A stretch of 64,000 bases of DNA from Chloroflexota bacterium (GTDB lineage Bacteria; Chloroflexota; UBA6077; FW602-bin22; JAMCVK01), in NCBI GenBank assembly GCA_023475225.1, contig JAMCVK010000024.1, positions 88,787 to 152,786 of the forward strand, read 5' to 3'. The stretch's first letter is position 1, and every line of letters starts with the position of its first letter. This document shows, piece after piece, positions 53,851 to 62,660 of the stretch. Position numbers and translations under genes: made by a program. Below the pieces are notes generated by a model, which worked only from the letters and a program-made list of their open reading frames with translations, was not told the DNA's origin and did no database searches.

Positions 53851-54417
53851 ATGCCCGAGGAATTGGCGAAGCCGGCCCAAGTGGCTAAGAGGCTGGACCT
53901 GGCCCCCAGTACACTACGCGTTTATTCGAGTAAGTTCGCTGAGGTCCTATCGGAATCAGCCAGTAACCCTCCTCTTTCAGCAGATGGCAAAGCGGGTCAT
54001 CGCCTTTACACCCCACGGGATATCACGATCCTGGCCAAGGCCAAGGACCTCCTCTCTAAGGGTATGACCTATGACCAGGTGCTGGGTGAGCTTCGCTCTA
54101 TTTATGGGGCCTCACGGCGAAGTAGGTTGACAGCTGAGAGGGGAGAGGCAGAGGCTGTTGCCTTACCGGGCTACTCGACTATAGCGCATCTGGAGAGGAT
54201 CTTATCTGCAACTGGTGCTGCGCTAGCTAACACCCAAAAACTAGCGGAGATCTGGCAACAGGAAGCCTTAGAGCGGAAGAGGGAGTTGGCCGAACTCCAA
54301 GAGAGAGTGGAAGCGTTTATAGAGCGTTACGAAAGTGAAATTGGGGAGATCAAGGACAGGCTGAAGCATCTGGAGGAGCAGCCGTCAAGCTTTTTTCTTC
54401 GTCTCTTTGGTCGCTAA
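53851..54417 (+). CDS. MerR-like HTH regulator with C-terminal coiled coil
   Basis: The first 75 residues form a MerR-type winged helix: AQVAKRLDLAPSTLRVYSSK, then GHRLYTPRDITILAKAKDLL and KGMTYDQVLGELRSIYG. After a linker, residues about 115-180 are a Glu/Lys/Arg-rich coiled coil (KRELAELQERVEAFIERYES), ending SSFFLRLFGR. There are no metal-binding cysteines. It resembles chromosome-anchoring or phage-type MerR/RacA-like proteins more than metal sensors. ATG 53851 follows GGGAGGGAG. The last 68 bp overlap the antisense rdgB gene. Confidence 0.82.
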   Translation: MPEELAKPAQVAKRLDLAPSTLRVYSSKFAEVLSESASNPPLSADGKAGHRLYTPRDITILAKAKDLLSKGMTYDQVLGELRSIYGASRRSRLTAERGEAEAVALPGYSTIAHLERILSATGAALANTQKLAEIWQQEALERKRELAELQERVEAFIERYESEIGEIKDRLKHLEEQPSSFFLRLFGR

Positions 54418-55027
54418 AGGAGGTCTCGGCAGCCACGAGCAATTGTTGTAGGATCGCTCGTGCTCCCTGCGCTGCCTTGGCCCGGTGGCTAAGACGGTCC
54501 TTTTCCTCGGGTCTCAACTCGGCCATCGTCTTATTATACTCGGGCAGAAAGAACACTGGATCGTAACCAAAGCCGTACTTACCCCTGGGCTCAAAGGATA
54601 TGACACCATCGCAGCGCCCCTCGCTCAAGTAGACCTCATTGGTTGGTGTAGCCACAGCTATGGCGCAGCGAAAACGAGCCGCACGCTTTTCCCAAGGGAA
54701 GTCTTGCAGCTGCTGGAGAAGGAGACGGATTCTGTCGGCATTGGTGGCTCTTGGCCCGGCGTAGCGGGCTGAGCGAACGCCAGGAGCCCCGTTCAGGGCT
54801 TCAACCTCCAACCCCGAATCATCGGCCAGAGTGAGAAGCCCACTGGCGGAGGCATATTGAGATGCCTTCAATTTAGCGTTCTCAGCGAACGTTTGGCCAG
54901 TCTCTTCGACGATCAGAGTGATCTGCTCATCTACAAGGGAGACTAACCGAAGGGGTAAACAGGCCAGTAACTGGGAATACTCGCGCACTTTAGCTGGATT
55001 CCGAGTAGCGATAAGCAGTTTGATCAT
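54350..55027 (-). CDS. rdgB: dITP/XTP pyrophosphatase (RdgB/HAM1)
   Basis: It removes non-canonical purine nucleotides. LLIATRNPAKVREYSQLL, then TFAENAKLKASQYASASGLL, TLADDSGLEVEALNGAPGVR and SARYAG, FEPRGKYGFGYDPVFFLPEY, and DRLSHRAKAAQGARAILQQL are all family motifs. The protein is 225 residues, with about 25 residues after the usual end that are encoded in the overlap with the MerR-like gene. ATG 55027 is the start. It follows lepB on the same strand. Confidence 0.95.
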   Translation of the reverse strand: MIKLLIATRNPAKVREYSQLLACLPLRLVSLVDEQITLIVEETGQTFAENAKLKASQYASASGLLTLADDSGLEVEALNGAPGVRSARYAGPRATNADRIRLLLQQLQDFPWEKRAARFRCAIAVATPTNEVYLSEGRCDGVISFEPRGKYGFGYDPVFFLPEYNKTMAELRPEEKDRLSHRAKAAQGARAILQQLLVAAETSFSDQRDEEKSLTAAPPDASACP

Positions 55028-55081
55028 TGAGGTGGTTCGTCACTTTCTGAATCGAGATGACTCGAGAAAGGAATGAAGTTG

Positions 55082-55726
55082 TTAGCGAGATCCATTGGCC
55101 ATAAGAGAGGGACTGGGCAGTAGACCCCACTGATTCGGTGGCCAATAGCGAAGCCATGCCTTGCCGATTATATCCTCGGCAGGCACTAATCCCCAGATGT
55201 GAGAGTCACTGCTGTAATTTCGGTTGTCACCCAATACAAAATAATAGCCCGGGGGGATTTGTTGAGGTCCCCATGAGTAGTTTGGCTTGCTGGCCACATA
55301 ATCTTCCTGCAATGGTTGCCCGTTTATGAACACCTTGCCTTGCCTTATTTCTACAGTATCGCCTGGAATAGCGATGACACGCTTGATGAAATCACGGCGC
55401 ACATCCCTGGGGTATTTGAATACGATGATGTCTCCACGCTCAGGAGGATGAAATAAAAAGAGCGTCTTTCCATCTAGAGATTGGTCGCCAGGCAAGAGGC
55501 GCGCAAGAATGTTCCCGTTGATCTGCCAGTACATGGCTTTATTGATCATCAGGTACTGACCGTCATGGAGGGTTGGCTCCATGCTGCTGCCCTCTATCCT
55601 GAAATTCTGGATCGTGCCTCGCACCAGGGCAAAGATGAGTAGTGTCAGTAGAGCCGTCTCTAAGAATTCGATCAGCAGTGCCGCGAAAGCTGTCTTTAAC
55701 AGTTTCTGGACTATTGCTATCATCAC
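55082..55726 (-). CDS. lepB: Signal peptidase I
   Basis: It cleaves secretory signal peptides outside the membrane. One N-terminal helix (about 12-40) is followed by box B with the catalytic serine FRIEGSSMEPTLHDGQYLMI, box D with the lysine RRDFIKRVIAIPGDTVEI, and box E YFVLGDNRNYSSDSHIWG. At 214 residues it is the Gram-positive-like size. ATG 55726 is the start. It has its own promoter and probably reads through into rdgB. Confidence 0.95.
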   Translation of the reverse strand: MMIAIVQKLLKTAFAALLIEFLETALLTLLIFALVRGTIQNFRIEGSSMEPTLHDGQYLMINKAMYWQINGNILARLLPGDQSLDGKTLFLFHPPERGDIIVFKYPRDVRRDFIKRVIAIPGDTVEIRQGKVFINGQPLQEDYVASKPNYSWGPQQIPPGYYFVLGDNRNYSSDSHIWGLVPAEDIIGKAWLRYWPPNQWGLLPSPSLMANGSR

Positions 55727-55765
55727 ACACAGTTCCCTCGCTGTAGCCTGGTTTTATTATACTGC

Positions 55766-55795
55766 ATTATAACGGATTCCTCCCAACGTTGCCAA
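55766..55795 (-). promoter_or_regulatory. Promoter of lepB
   Basis: On the minus strand TTGGCA (55790-55795) and TATAAT (55766-55771) are 18 bp apart. A second TATAAT lies ten bases further downstream on the same strand. The leader is about 35 nt. Confidence 0.7.
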
Positions 55796-55855
55796 AAGAG
55801 GGCCACTTGCCTTAGAATGAGCCAGAGAAACAAATCGAGCGAGGAGGAGTACACG

Positions 55856-56320
55856 GTGACCAACGAGGAGGAGCTGAAGTATTTTATTGATTTGAAATGG
55901 TATGATGACCATAATCGCTCTTTCAAGGCTGTTGCGCAAGCACGCTTCTGCCGGTCTTGTCGTCAGAGGGTGGGAACAGAAGTACAGGAGCGTGTCCCCA
56001 CTATTGATCAGAAGACGGGGAAGGTAATCTTCGAGACAAGAAGTGCCCGCTTTGGGACAAACCCTTTCTCCGTCATTAGAAATTGCTGCGCCAAGACGAA
56101 AGGTTACATCACCACTGAGACCCCTACTCTGGAAGCGGTGTTTCGCATCTTTTTGGCCAATGGTAATCAGCCCATTGGCTTAGAGTCGTTACAGGAGCAG
56201 TTGGCTGAGTGGATCCCATTAGATAGTAAGTCACATCGCTTTTCACCTGAGACTATTAAGGATTTGATTGAACGCGATACCTATTATGGTATACGTAGGT
56301 TTAGGCTGGCTGAGGGTTAA
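55856..56320 (+). CDS. Protein of unknown function with Cys-rich central segment
   Basis: I do not recognise this family. From GTG 55856 (GAGGAGGAG lies 7 bp upstream; ATG 55817 is the alternative) it is 154 residues. The first part, KYFIDLKWYDDHNRSFKAVA, is followed by FCRSCRQRVG and, some 45 residues on, VIRNCCAKTKGYI, which together could bind a metal. The C-terminal half, TLEAVFRIFLANGNQPIGLE to TPE-like helices and RDTYYGIRRFRLAEG, looks like a winged helix. The macro-domain gene follows 3 bp later, so the two are probably co-expressed. Its strong conservation of composition argues that it is a real gene. Confidence 0.7.
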   Translation: MTNEEELKYFIDLKWYDDHNRSFKAVAQARFCRSCRQRVGTEVQERVPTIDQKTGKVIFETRSARFGTNPFSVIRNCCAKTKGYITTETPTLEAVFRIFLANGNQPIGLESLQEQLAEWIPLDSKSHRFSPETIKDLIERDTYYGIRRFRLAEG

Positions 56321-56323
56321 GGC

Positions 56324-56836
56324 ATGGCTGAAATCGTGTTGGTGCAGGGGGATATTACAGAGCTCGAGGTGGACGCCCTGGTGAATGCGGCCAACAACCA
56401 TCTCTGGATGGGTGGAGGTGTGGCTGGGGCCATAAAGAAGAGGGGTGGCCGTGAGATAGAGGAGGAGGCTGTACGGAAAGGGCCCATTGAAATCGGCGAA
56501 GCGGTCGTCACTGGAGCAGGACGGCTAAAGGCGCAATATGTCATCCATGCGGCGGTGATGGGACAGGACCTGCGTACCGATGCGGAGAAGATACGCCTGG
56601 CCACACAGAACAGCCTACGAAGAGCGGAGGAGCTGCACATAAAGAATATCGCTTTTCCTGCTTTGGGTACAGGTGTCGGAGGCTTTCCCAAGGAGAAGGC
56701 CGCTCAAGTCATGTTGGAAGAGGTCCGTAAACATCTGCAGGGACCTACGGGATTGGAAAGGATCGTTTTCGCCCTATTTGGTGAAGATGCTTACCTTGTC
56801 TTCGAGCGTGAGCTGGCTAGGCTACAGTCGGCTTAG
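56324..56836 (+). CDS. Macro-domain protein (O-acetyl-ADP-ribose deacetylase-like)
   Basis: The 170-residue protein is a single macro domain: VLVQGDITELEVDALVNAAN, then NHLWMGGGVAGAIKKRGG, PIEIGEAVVTGAGRLKAQYV, IHAAVMG, and NIAFPALGTGVGGFPKEKAA. It binds ADP-ribose or a derivative and may remove it from targets. ATG 56324 follows the previous stop by 3 bp. No ADP-ribosyltransferase or sirtuin lies nearby. Confidence 0.92.
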   Translation: MAEIVLVQGDITELEVDALVNAANNHLWMGGGVAGAIKKRGGREIEEEAVRKGPIEIGEAVVTGAGRLKAQYVIHAAVMGQDLRTDAEKIRLATQNSLRRAEELHIKNIAFPALGTGVGGFPKEKAAQVMLEEVRKHLQGPTGLERIVFALFGEDAYLVFERELARLQSA

Positions 56837-56983
56837 TGTGCTTTGAAGGAGAGGATTGCTTCAGCATGGGACAAGCTAGTGTTGTTGAGAGACGCCAATA
56901 GAGTAACTGGATATTTAACACTATCCCAAGGAGTTACCCGAAGATATTTTGTCGCTCGTCCTATTCCCTCTAATTCTATCCTG

Positions 56984-56992
56984 TGTTATACT
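56984..56992 (+). promoter_or_regulatory. Extended -10 promoter candidate of the seven-gene membrane cluster
   Basis: TGTTATACT is an extended -10 element. The -35 is weak. A start near 56999 would leave a leader of about 70 nt before the first gene. Confidence 0.45.
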
Positions 56993-57067
56993 GCGGTCAT
57001 CATTGATGTGCCTACCTGATTATTAGGATGGAGCATCAACCTGTAGCCGGTCTGTAACAAGGTGATG

Positions 57068-57343
57068 ATGGTGAATCTTAGTCCTGATCTTGAGACACAG
57101 TTGATTGAGGAACTGGCTCAAAGGGTCAAGCGGCTCGGCTTAATCACACCGGCGATTATTTTCCTGGAGAGTAACAAACCCTTCAGCTTCATCGGCAGTC
57201 AAGCCTTGCTTTTCTTTCAGCCCTTGCTCTCTTTCATTTCGGGGGATCGTCTAACGCAGTATGCAGCCCTCTTTGCGAATAGGGACAGTGTAGAGCGTCT
57301 GCTGGATCGGCTTGATGCTCTGGCCAGAGGTGACCATCAGTAA
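57068..57343 (+). CDS. Cluster gene 1: small conserved protein of unknown function
   Basis: About 91 residues. A short helical start (LSPDLETQLIEELAQRVKRL) leads to a hydrophobic but not clearly transmembrane core, LITPAIIFLESNKPFSFIGS then QALLFFQPLLSFI. A charged C-terminal helix (RDSVERLLDRLDALARG) ends it. The Asn-Lys-Pro inside the hydrophobic segment argues for membrane-surface association. Several starts (57062, 57065, 57068, 57071) share one AAGGTGAT SD. I do not know a characterised homologue. It opens a seven-gene co-directional cluster. Confidence 0.75.
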   Translation: MVNLSPDLETQLIEELAQRVKRLGLITPAIIFLESNKPFSFIGSQALLFFQPLLSFISGDRLTQYAALFANRDSVERLLDRLDALARGDHQ

Positions 57344-57372
57344 TAAAGCGTTCCAAGGAGGTCACTGTTCGC

Positions 57373-58152
57373 ATGCTTGAGCAACTGATCGTCGATTGGC
57401 ATCTGGATGGTACGAAGCTCGTTGCTTTGGGTCTGTTGTTCTCTTTCTTGTTGTTCTTTTTCCTGGCCTTATCTGCCCTGCGTGGCGGGCGGTCCCCGCA
57501 TTTGCGGCCGATCCGTGCTTTCGATGGCCTCGAGCGGTTGATCGAGGCGTCTTCTGAGAGCGCACAACTGATCCACTGTAGCCTTGGGACGGCCTCACTC
57601 GTCAGCCGATTCACGGCGGAGGTTCTTGCTGGTCTGACGATGCTGCGGGCGTTGGCTAAAAGGGCCGTTGCTAGCCGGTTCCCCCTAGTGGTTACTACTC
57701 TTGACCCTGTCTCGCTTGCGGCGAGTCAGGGCATCCTGGCTCGGGCGGGTTCCACCTTGGCCGAAGGGCAAGTGGGCAAAGGTGAAGAGGCCCGTTTTGT
57801 TGCTCCCGAGCCTGTCTCTTATGCTGCGGGCATAATGGGATTACTGAATAGAGAGCATCCTCTTGGTAATGTGATCGTGGGCGGGTTGGGCGATGAATAT
57901 CTCTTGATGGGTGAGGTGGGGGCAAGGGAGGGCATCTATCAAGTTGTCGGTACCAGTGCCCCTCAGGTATTACCGTTTGTGGTTACTTCAGCCGACGAGT
58001 ACCTGCTGGGCGAAGAGATGTTCGCCGCTGGAGCCTATGTGGAGAAGAATAGGGCCCATCTAGGTAGTTTACTGGCGCAGGATTGGACTCGCGAGCTAAT
58101 CATTGGCATAATTATCGGTCTGGTGATCCTGCGAACGGCCGGACTTCTTTAA
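57373..58152 (+). CDS. Cluster gene 2: DUF6754-like membrane protein
   Basis: One helix at each end (about residues 15-37 and 238-256) brackets a soluble domain of about 200 residues. It reads ERLIEASSESAQLIHCSLGT, LVVTTLDPVSLAASQGILAR and PVSYAAGIMGLLNREHPLGN, then VIVGGLGDEYLLMGEVG and KNRAHLGSLLAQDW. The family name is from memory and tentative. The two anchors put the central domain on one face of the membrane. AGGAGG precedes ATG 57373. No catalytic motif is visible. Confidence 0.75.
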   Translation: MLEQLIVDWHLDGTKLVALGLLFSFLLFFFLALSALRGGRSPHLRPIRAFDGLERLIEASSESAQLIHCSLGTASLVSRFTAEVLAGLTMLRALAKRAVASRFPLVVTTLDPVSLAASQGILARAGSTLAEGQVGKGEEARFVAPEPVSYAAGIMGLLNREHPLGNVIVGGLGDEYLLMGEVGAREGIYQVVGTSAPQVLPFVVTSADEYLLGEEMFAAGAYVEKNRAHLGSLLAQDWTRELIIGIIIGLVILRTAGLL

Positions 58153-58194
58153 ATCTGCAGGAATACCTCGGTGCTATCGGGAGAGGAGATTGCT

Positions 58195-58815
58195 GTGCGA
58201 CAAAGCATCCCATTGGCCATAGCCATCACTGCTGGTGCAGTCGTCAGCGCCGATTATTTTGTGACGAATACCTATCTCAACGTGATTAGCGATCTTCTCG
58301 TCGGCTGGGTCACCATTATTGCAGCTGTCGCTTTGCTGTTGGGGTTGTTGAACGTGAGCCGTGTCCATATCTCGGCCATTGTAGAAAGGAAAGGTAATCG
58401 CTTTTATAGTTTATGTCTGTTGTTAACAGCGGTGGTCATCATCGTGTTTGGTGTTTGGCCTGGCTCGCGCGGTCCAAATGATCCAGTCGTCGTCTGGATT
58501 TTTGATTATATCTATACCCCACTAAATGCGACTATCTTCTCCTTGCTGGCCTTTTTTGTCGCCTCAGCGGCCTATCGGGCGTTACGAGCCCACACTTTCG
58601 AGGCAACCTTACTTCTGTTGACCGCTGTCATCATACTTCTGGGGCAGATCCCGTTGGCCTCAACGGCTTGGCCGGAGATTTCCCACCTGAAAGATTGGTT
58701 AGTAGCCTATCCCATGACGGCAGGAATGAGAGGCATTATCTTGGGAGCATCACTGGGGATCATCGCCACGACTGTACGTGCATTGGTTGGCCTGGATCGA
58801 CACTACTTAGAGTAA
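58195..58815 (+). CDS. Cluster gene 3: six-helix membrane protein of unknown function
   Basis: The 206-residue protein is mostly hydrophobic, with about six helices, for example IPLAIAITAGAVVSADYFVT, LLVGWVTIIAAVALLLGLL and AFFVASAAYRALRAH. A helix carries SAIVERKGNRFYS at its boundary and FDYIYTPLNATIFSLLAFFV in the middle. Start GTG 58195 follows GGAGAGGAG; an earlier GTG at 58171 would include the SD. It has no transporter signature that I recognise. Confidence 0.75.
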   Translation: MRQSIPLAIAITAGAVVSADYFVTNTYLNVISDLLVGWVTIIAAVALLLGLLNVSRVHISAIVERKGNRFYSLCLLLTAVVIIVFGVWPGSRGPNDPVVVWIFDYIYTPLNATIFSLLAFFVASAAYRALRAHTFEATLLLLTAVIILLGQIPLASTAWPEISHLKDWLVAYPMTAGMRGIILGASLGIIATTVRALVGLDRHYLE

Positions 58816-58841
58816 GACTTCCCCTGATTATGGAGGATAAG

Positions 58842-60251
58842 TTGATCTTTTGTCCCAACTGTGGCACAGCAAATAGAGATGGAAGCAATTTCTGCAATGA
58901 ATGCGGTCAGAACCTCAGGGAAGTAGTGCAGTGCTCCACATGTGGTTCGGGCAACATCGCCACTTATCATTACTGTGTCAGCTGTGGGGCTCAACTTGTG
59001 CCCGCAAATATCTTAGATGCTCGCTTAACTCCAGAGTCAGTGGAGCCACCTGAGTCCGAGGTCCCGAAAGATTTGTGGACAGTTATGGAAGAAGAGCAGC
59101 AGACCCCCATCCAGGCTGCTCCATTGGATACTCCTACTCCAGATGAAACGGGAAGGCAAGCAACGGTTGCTCAGCCGGAAGAGGCGTTAAAAACCTCTCA
59201 GCCGTCGGGGTATGAGGTGGGAGTGACGCCTCCTCTCGGCTCGGTGAATCGAGAGGGACTGACCCTAGCTCGGTCGTTAGCCACAGAGTCGACTGGGGTA
59301 ACTGCTCCAGTGCCAGAGGACACCTTTTCAGATCCGGGCGCTACTTTCCTGAGTGTATTGGCTGCTCGATCATCAGGGCCGACGCCTATTGTGGCCAAAG
59401 GGCGAGGTTTGCGGATAAACACGGCGCGTCTTATAAACCTTGGTTTGCTTGTGGCAGTCATCCTTCCTCTTTTCTTGATGTCTCCTACGACGGTACCGAC
59501 TGTAGCAGCTTCTACCAGACAATTCTTTGACTCGATCGAATCCTTGTCCTCCGGATCGGTTGTAGTTGTAGCCTATGAGTGGGATGCGGCGACACTTGGG
59601 GAGATGGCTCCTCTAGCTAGGGAAGTTACGCGCCATCTCTTTCAGAGGAGGCTGAGGGTGATAGCCGTAAGCTCGGTGCCTCAAGGGCCGGCTTTTGCGC
59701 AGCGCTACTTAACCGAGATGGCCACAGCATATGATGCCCGATATGGTGTAGATTACCTAAACTTAGGATACCTTCCGGGTTATGAGTCGGCGCTAGCGCT
59801 GATGGCGACAGATTTTGCTCAGGCCCTGCCTTACGATTATGCCCTCGATGGGCCCTCTAAAGAGTACGCTTTGCTCGAAGAACGCAAGGGGCTGCGAGAT
59901 GCCGACCTGATCATCGTCTTATCTGGTGATGAAGCCCATCTAATCCGCTGGTTACAGCAAGTTGGGGCCAGGTATCCGCTAAAGATAGCTGGAGCCACCT
60001 CAGCGGCGGCAGGACCGGCGCTAGCTCCCTACATTCAAGCGAAAAGCCCGCAGCTGGTAGGGTTAGTCAGTGGGGTGAGGGGAGCAGCCGAATATGCTAG
60101 CCTCCTGGGTTCCCATCTGAACTATCAGGTACCAACCATCAGGGCCCAGTCGTTGGCTATCGCCTTTCTTGTCCTGCTCATTCTTGCGGGGAACGTCGTC
60201 TATCTCTTGTCTAAGATAAGAGGAGGTGGGTCTGATGGAAGATTGGCTTAG
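58842..60251 (+). CDS. Cluster gene 4: zinc-ribbon membrane protein with external domain
   Basis: Two zinc ribbons open the chain (C4, C7, C18, C21 and C31, C34, C45, C48). A linker of about 140 residues rich in Pro, Glu and Thr follows, then a membrane helix (NTARLINLGLLVAVILPLFL). A domain of about 210 residues then contains VVVVAYEWDAATLGEMAPLA and LIIVLSGDEAHLIRWLQQVG, alternating strands and helices like a substrate-binding or Rossmann-type fold. A second helix closes it (AIAFLVLLILAGNVVYLL). TTG 58842 behind GGAGG is preferred; ATG 58830 is in frame. Confidence 0.75.
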   Translation: MIFCPNCGTANRDGSNFCNECGQNLREVVQCSTCGSGNIATYHYCVSCGAQLVPANILDARLTPESVEPPESEVPKDLWTVMEEEQQTPIQAAPLDTPTPDETGRQATVAQPEEALKTSQPSGYEVGVTPPLGSVNREGLTLARSLATESTGVTAPVPEDTFSDPGATFLSVLAARSSGPTPIVAKGRGLRINTARLINLGLLVAVILPLFLMSPTTVPTVAASTRQFFDSIESLSSGSVVVVAYEWDAATLGEMAPLAREVTRHLFQRRLRVIAVSSVPQGPAFAQRYLTEMATAYDARYGVDYLNLGYLPGYESALALMATDFAQALPYDYALDGPSKEYALLEERKGLRDADLIIVLSGDEAHLIRWLQQVGARYPLKIAGATSAAAGPALAPYIQAKSPQLVGLVSGVRGAAEYASLLGSHLNYQVPTIRAQSLAIAFLVLLILAGNVVYLLSKIRGGGSDGRLA

Positions 60252-60924
60252 CCTCTTAGCTCCTTATTCAGGGATGTTGAGCATAACTGTAGCGGCTTTA
60301 TTAACATTGTTGGTATTCACTTATCTATGGCGAGATAACGCTGCTTATCGGGTAGCGGAGCATGTATTCGTAGGGGCAAGTATAGGCTATGTTACCGTTG
60401 TAATCTATCATCAGGTCCTCTTGCCCAGAGTTATCCAACCATTTAGCGAAGGACGACCGATAGACTGGTCCACGGTAAGCGTACCAGCCATTCTGGGGTT
60501 GCTGTTCCTAACAAAGCTGTACCGTCCTATCGGTTGGATGGGTAATTTCCCTCTAGCCATCGTCGTTGGTGTTGGGTCAGCGCTGATTCTGTGCGGCACT
60601 TTAGCCGGCACGCTAGTACCCCAGATCGGAGCAGCCGCCGTATCTCTCGAGATCGGTGATTTGGCGAGCCCGGCGGCCTGGCAGCAGTTGGCCGGCAATA
60701 CGGTAATGTTCATCGGTGTGGTCGGTGGCCTCTGCTATTTCTATTTTACAGCTGGGGATAAGGGCGTGGGGGTGCGAGCCCTGCGAATCAGTGGCACGGT
60801 AGGCAAGTGGATTATAATGATCTCCTTTGGGGCTCTCTTCGCCAGCTTAGCTGTGGCGCGTGTCTCCCTTCTTATTGGTCGCTTAAATTTTTTGCTGGGT
60901 GATTGGCTAGGATTGATTAGGTGA
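60235..60924 (+). CDS. Cluster gene 5: multi-pass membrane protein of unknown function
   Basis: The 229-residue protein has about six to seven helices, such as LSITVAALLTLLVFTYLWRD, VPAILGLLFLTKLYRPIGWM and IIMISFGALFASLAVARVSL. A short motif YRVAEHVFVGASIGYVTVVI lies between the first two helices. ATG 60235 has AGGAGG 8 bp before it and overlaps the end of gene 4. The last 4 bp overlap gene 6, so synthesis is coupled. Confidence 0.75.
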   Translation: MEDWLSLLAPYSGMLSITVAALLTLLVFTYLWRDNAAYRVAEHVFVGASIGYVTVVIYHQVLLPRVIQPFSEGRPIDWSTVSVPAILGLLFLTKLYRPIGWMGNFPLAIVVGVGSALILCGTLAGTLVPQIGAAAVSLEIGDLASPAAWQQLAGNTVMFIGVVGGLCYFYFTAGDKGVGVRALRISGTVGKWIIMISFGALFASLAVARVSLLIGRLNFLLGDWLGLIR

Positions 60925-62660
60925 TGACGGGATCCATCTTGTTGGGTGACCTCGGAAGTACAACGACCAAACTATCTCTTCTGGATTTGGTTGAAGGACG
61001 ACATCGTTTCATCGCCAGAGGAGAGGTGCCAACCACCCTTCATTCGCCCATAGAGGATGTAAGCTGCGGCATCCGCGCGGCAGCATCTGAAATCGAAGCG
61101 ATCAGTGGACGTAAATTATTCGATACAAATGGACTTATCACACCTGAGCGGGAAGATGGTAGTGGGGTAGACCTCTTCCTTTGTATGGCCAGTGTGAGAG
61201 GTCCACTAAGGCTGGTTGTGGTTGGAACAGCGGCAAGATTGTCTACAGAGAGTGCCCTGCGCGCCGCAAGTGGCGTGGATGCCCTAGTTTTGGGGAGGAT
61301 CTCACTCGATGAGATCAAACCTCAAGATAAACGCGTCATGCAGATTATCCATGATTGCCGCCCGGATGCTCTGTTGATCGCCGGGGGTACGGAAGGGGGA
61401 GCAAAGGGCGAATTGATCGCCTTGGCTCAGCTATTGGCCTCAGATGAAAGATGTTCTGTGTGGCGACAACCATCGATCGTCTTCGCAGGCAATTCCGACA
61501 TAGCACCGTGGATGGAAAGAATCTTGGGTGAGCGGTATGATTTACGTCATGTAGCGAATCTGCGGCCGACATTGACCGAGGAGAACCTTGAACCAGCTCG
61601 CAGCGAGCTGCGCCGTATCTGGCAGGAACGCCTTCTATCCGATATTCCCGGCTACGCCACTCTCCAATCTTGGTTAAGTATTCCCCCCGTCTCCATCTGG
61701 GAAGCCTTCGCAAGCGCGCTGCGCTTTCTATCTGTCCATTATGGTGTCAATGTTTTAGGGGTTGATATCGGAGGGAATAACACCAGTATCATATCAGTAA
61801 CAAAGGAGGGGACTACCTCTCGTCTCCGTGTTGGCTTGGGTACCGGCCGTGGCGCTACGGCCTTACTTGAGTTCATCCCTGATGTGGCTCGTTGGTTGCC
61901 CCTTGAGGGTGCGGAGGACGTCGTTTACGATGCTATCTGGAACAAGTGGGGGCGGCCATGGACGATTCCAGAGACACGGCTGGCCGTGCAGGTAGAGGGG
62001 GCGCTGGCCAGAGAAGTGGTACGGCAGGTGGCTCAGGCAACCGTCGCTGGACAGCAATCCCAACCCTGCCTCATAGTTGGGCGAGGTGCTGTACTGTCCA
62101 ATGCTCCTTCCCCAGGCTTTGCCGCGCTTTTGTTGCTCGATGCCTTGATGCCAGCTGGCAGCAGTGAACTGGCTATAGACCATTTGGGCCTCCTCCCCCA
62201 ATTGGGTGTATTGGCCGGATGTGAACCGAGGGTCGCTGGGCAGGCACTGTTGGGAGATGGGCTACTACGATTGGGAACATGCATCTCCCCTGTAGGGGAT
62301 GGGCGTATAGGAAGCCGTGCCTTGACGGTAAAGGTAACTTATTCTGATAGGAAAGATTGGAAGACAGACATCCCTTTTGGACGTCTTATCTGCTTGCCGC
62401 TGGAGGGGGCTCGAGAGGCGCGTGTGATTGTTGAGCCGGCACGGGGGCTCGATGTGGGTCAGGGGAAAGACCGCAAGGCGCGCTTTATGGTCGGGGGCGG
62501 GGCATTAAGGCTGATCATTGATGCCAGAGGCAGACCTTTCTCCTTAGCGTGCTCTGATACGGAGAGAACGGCTAAGATTCAGGAGTGGGCCGAGGCAATG
62601 TCAGTCTATGGATCGAGTGAAAGTATCAGTTATTGCTCTAGATCAGGGGTTGTAGGTTGA
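60921..62660 (+). CDS. Cluster gene 6: MutL-family (glutamate mutase L-like) ASKHA ATPase
   Basis: The 579-residue protein has two actin-like halves. ILLGDLGSTTTKLSLLDLVE (about 6-25) is a phosphate-1 loop, and VLGVDIGGNNTSIISVTKEG (about 278-297) begins the second half, followed by GLGTGRGATALLEF. MutL/GlmL proteins are thought to support adenosylcobalamin mutases by reactivation. No mutase, MutS or MutE gene is in this window, and the neighbours are membrane proteins, so another role is likely. GTG 60921 overlaps gene 5. The name is unrelated to the mismatch-repair MutL. Confidence 0.85.
   Translation: MMTGSILLGDLGSTTTKLSLLDLVEGRHRFIARGEVPTTLHSPIEDVSCGIRAAASEIEAISGRKLFDTNGLITPEREDGSGVDLFLCMASVRGPLRLVVVGTAARLSTESALRAASGVDALVLGRISLDEIKPQDKRVMQIIHDCRPDALLIAGGTEGGAKGELIALAQLLASDERCSVWRQPSIVFAGNSDIAPWMERILGERYDLRHVANLRPTLTEENLEPARSELRRIWQERLLSDIPGYATLQSWLSIPPVSIWEAFASALRFLSVHYGVNVLGVDIGGNNTSIISVTKEGTTSRLRVGLGTGRGATALLEFIPDVARWLPLEGAEDVVYDAIWNKWGRPWTIPETRLAVQVEGALAREVVRQVAQATVAGQQSQPCLIVGRGAVLSNAPSPGFAALLLLDALMPAGSSELAIDHLGLLPQLGVLAGCEPRVAGQALLGDGLLRLGTCISPVGDGRIGSRALTVKVTYSDRKDWKTDIPFGRLICLPLEGAREARVIVEPARGLDVGQGKDRKARFMVGGGALRLIIDARGRPFSLACSDTERTAKIQEWAEAMSVYGSSESISYCSRSGVVG

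Noticed and set aside
60921..62660. DNA mismatch-repair MutL
   Set aside because: The protein is an ASKHA-fold relative of glutamate mutase L and has no GHKL ATPase motifs.
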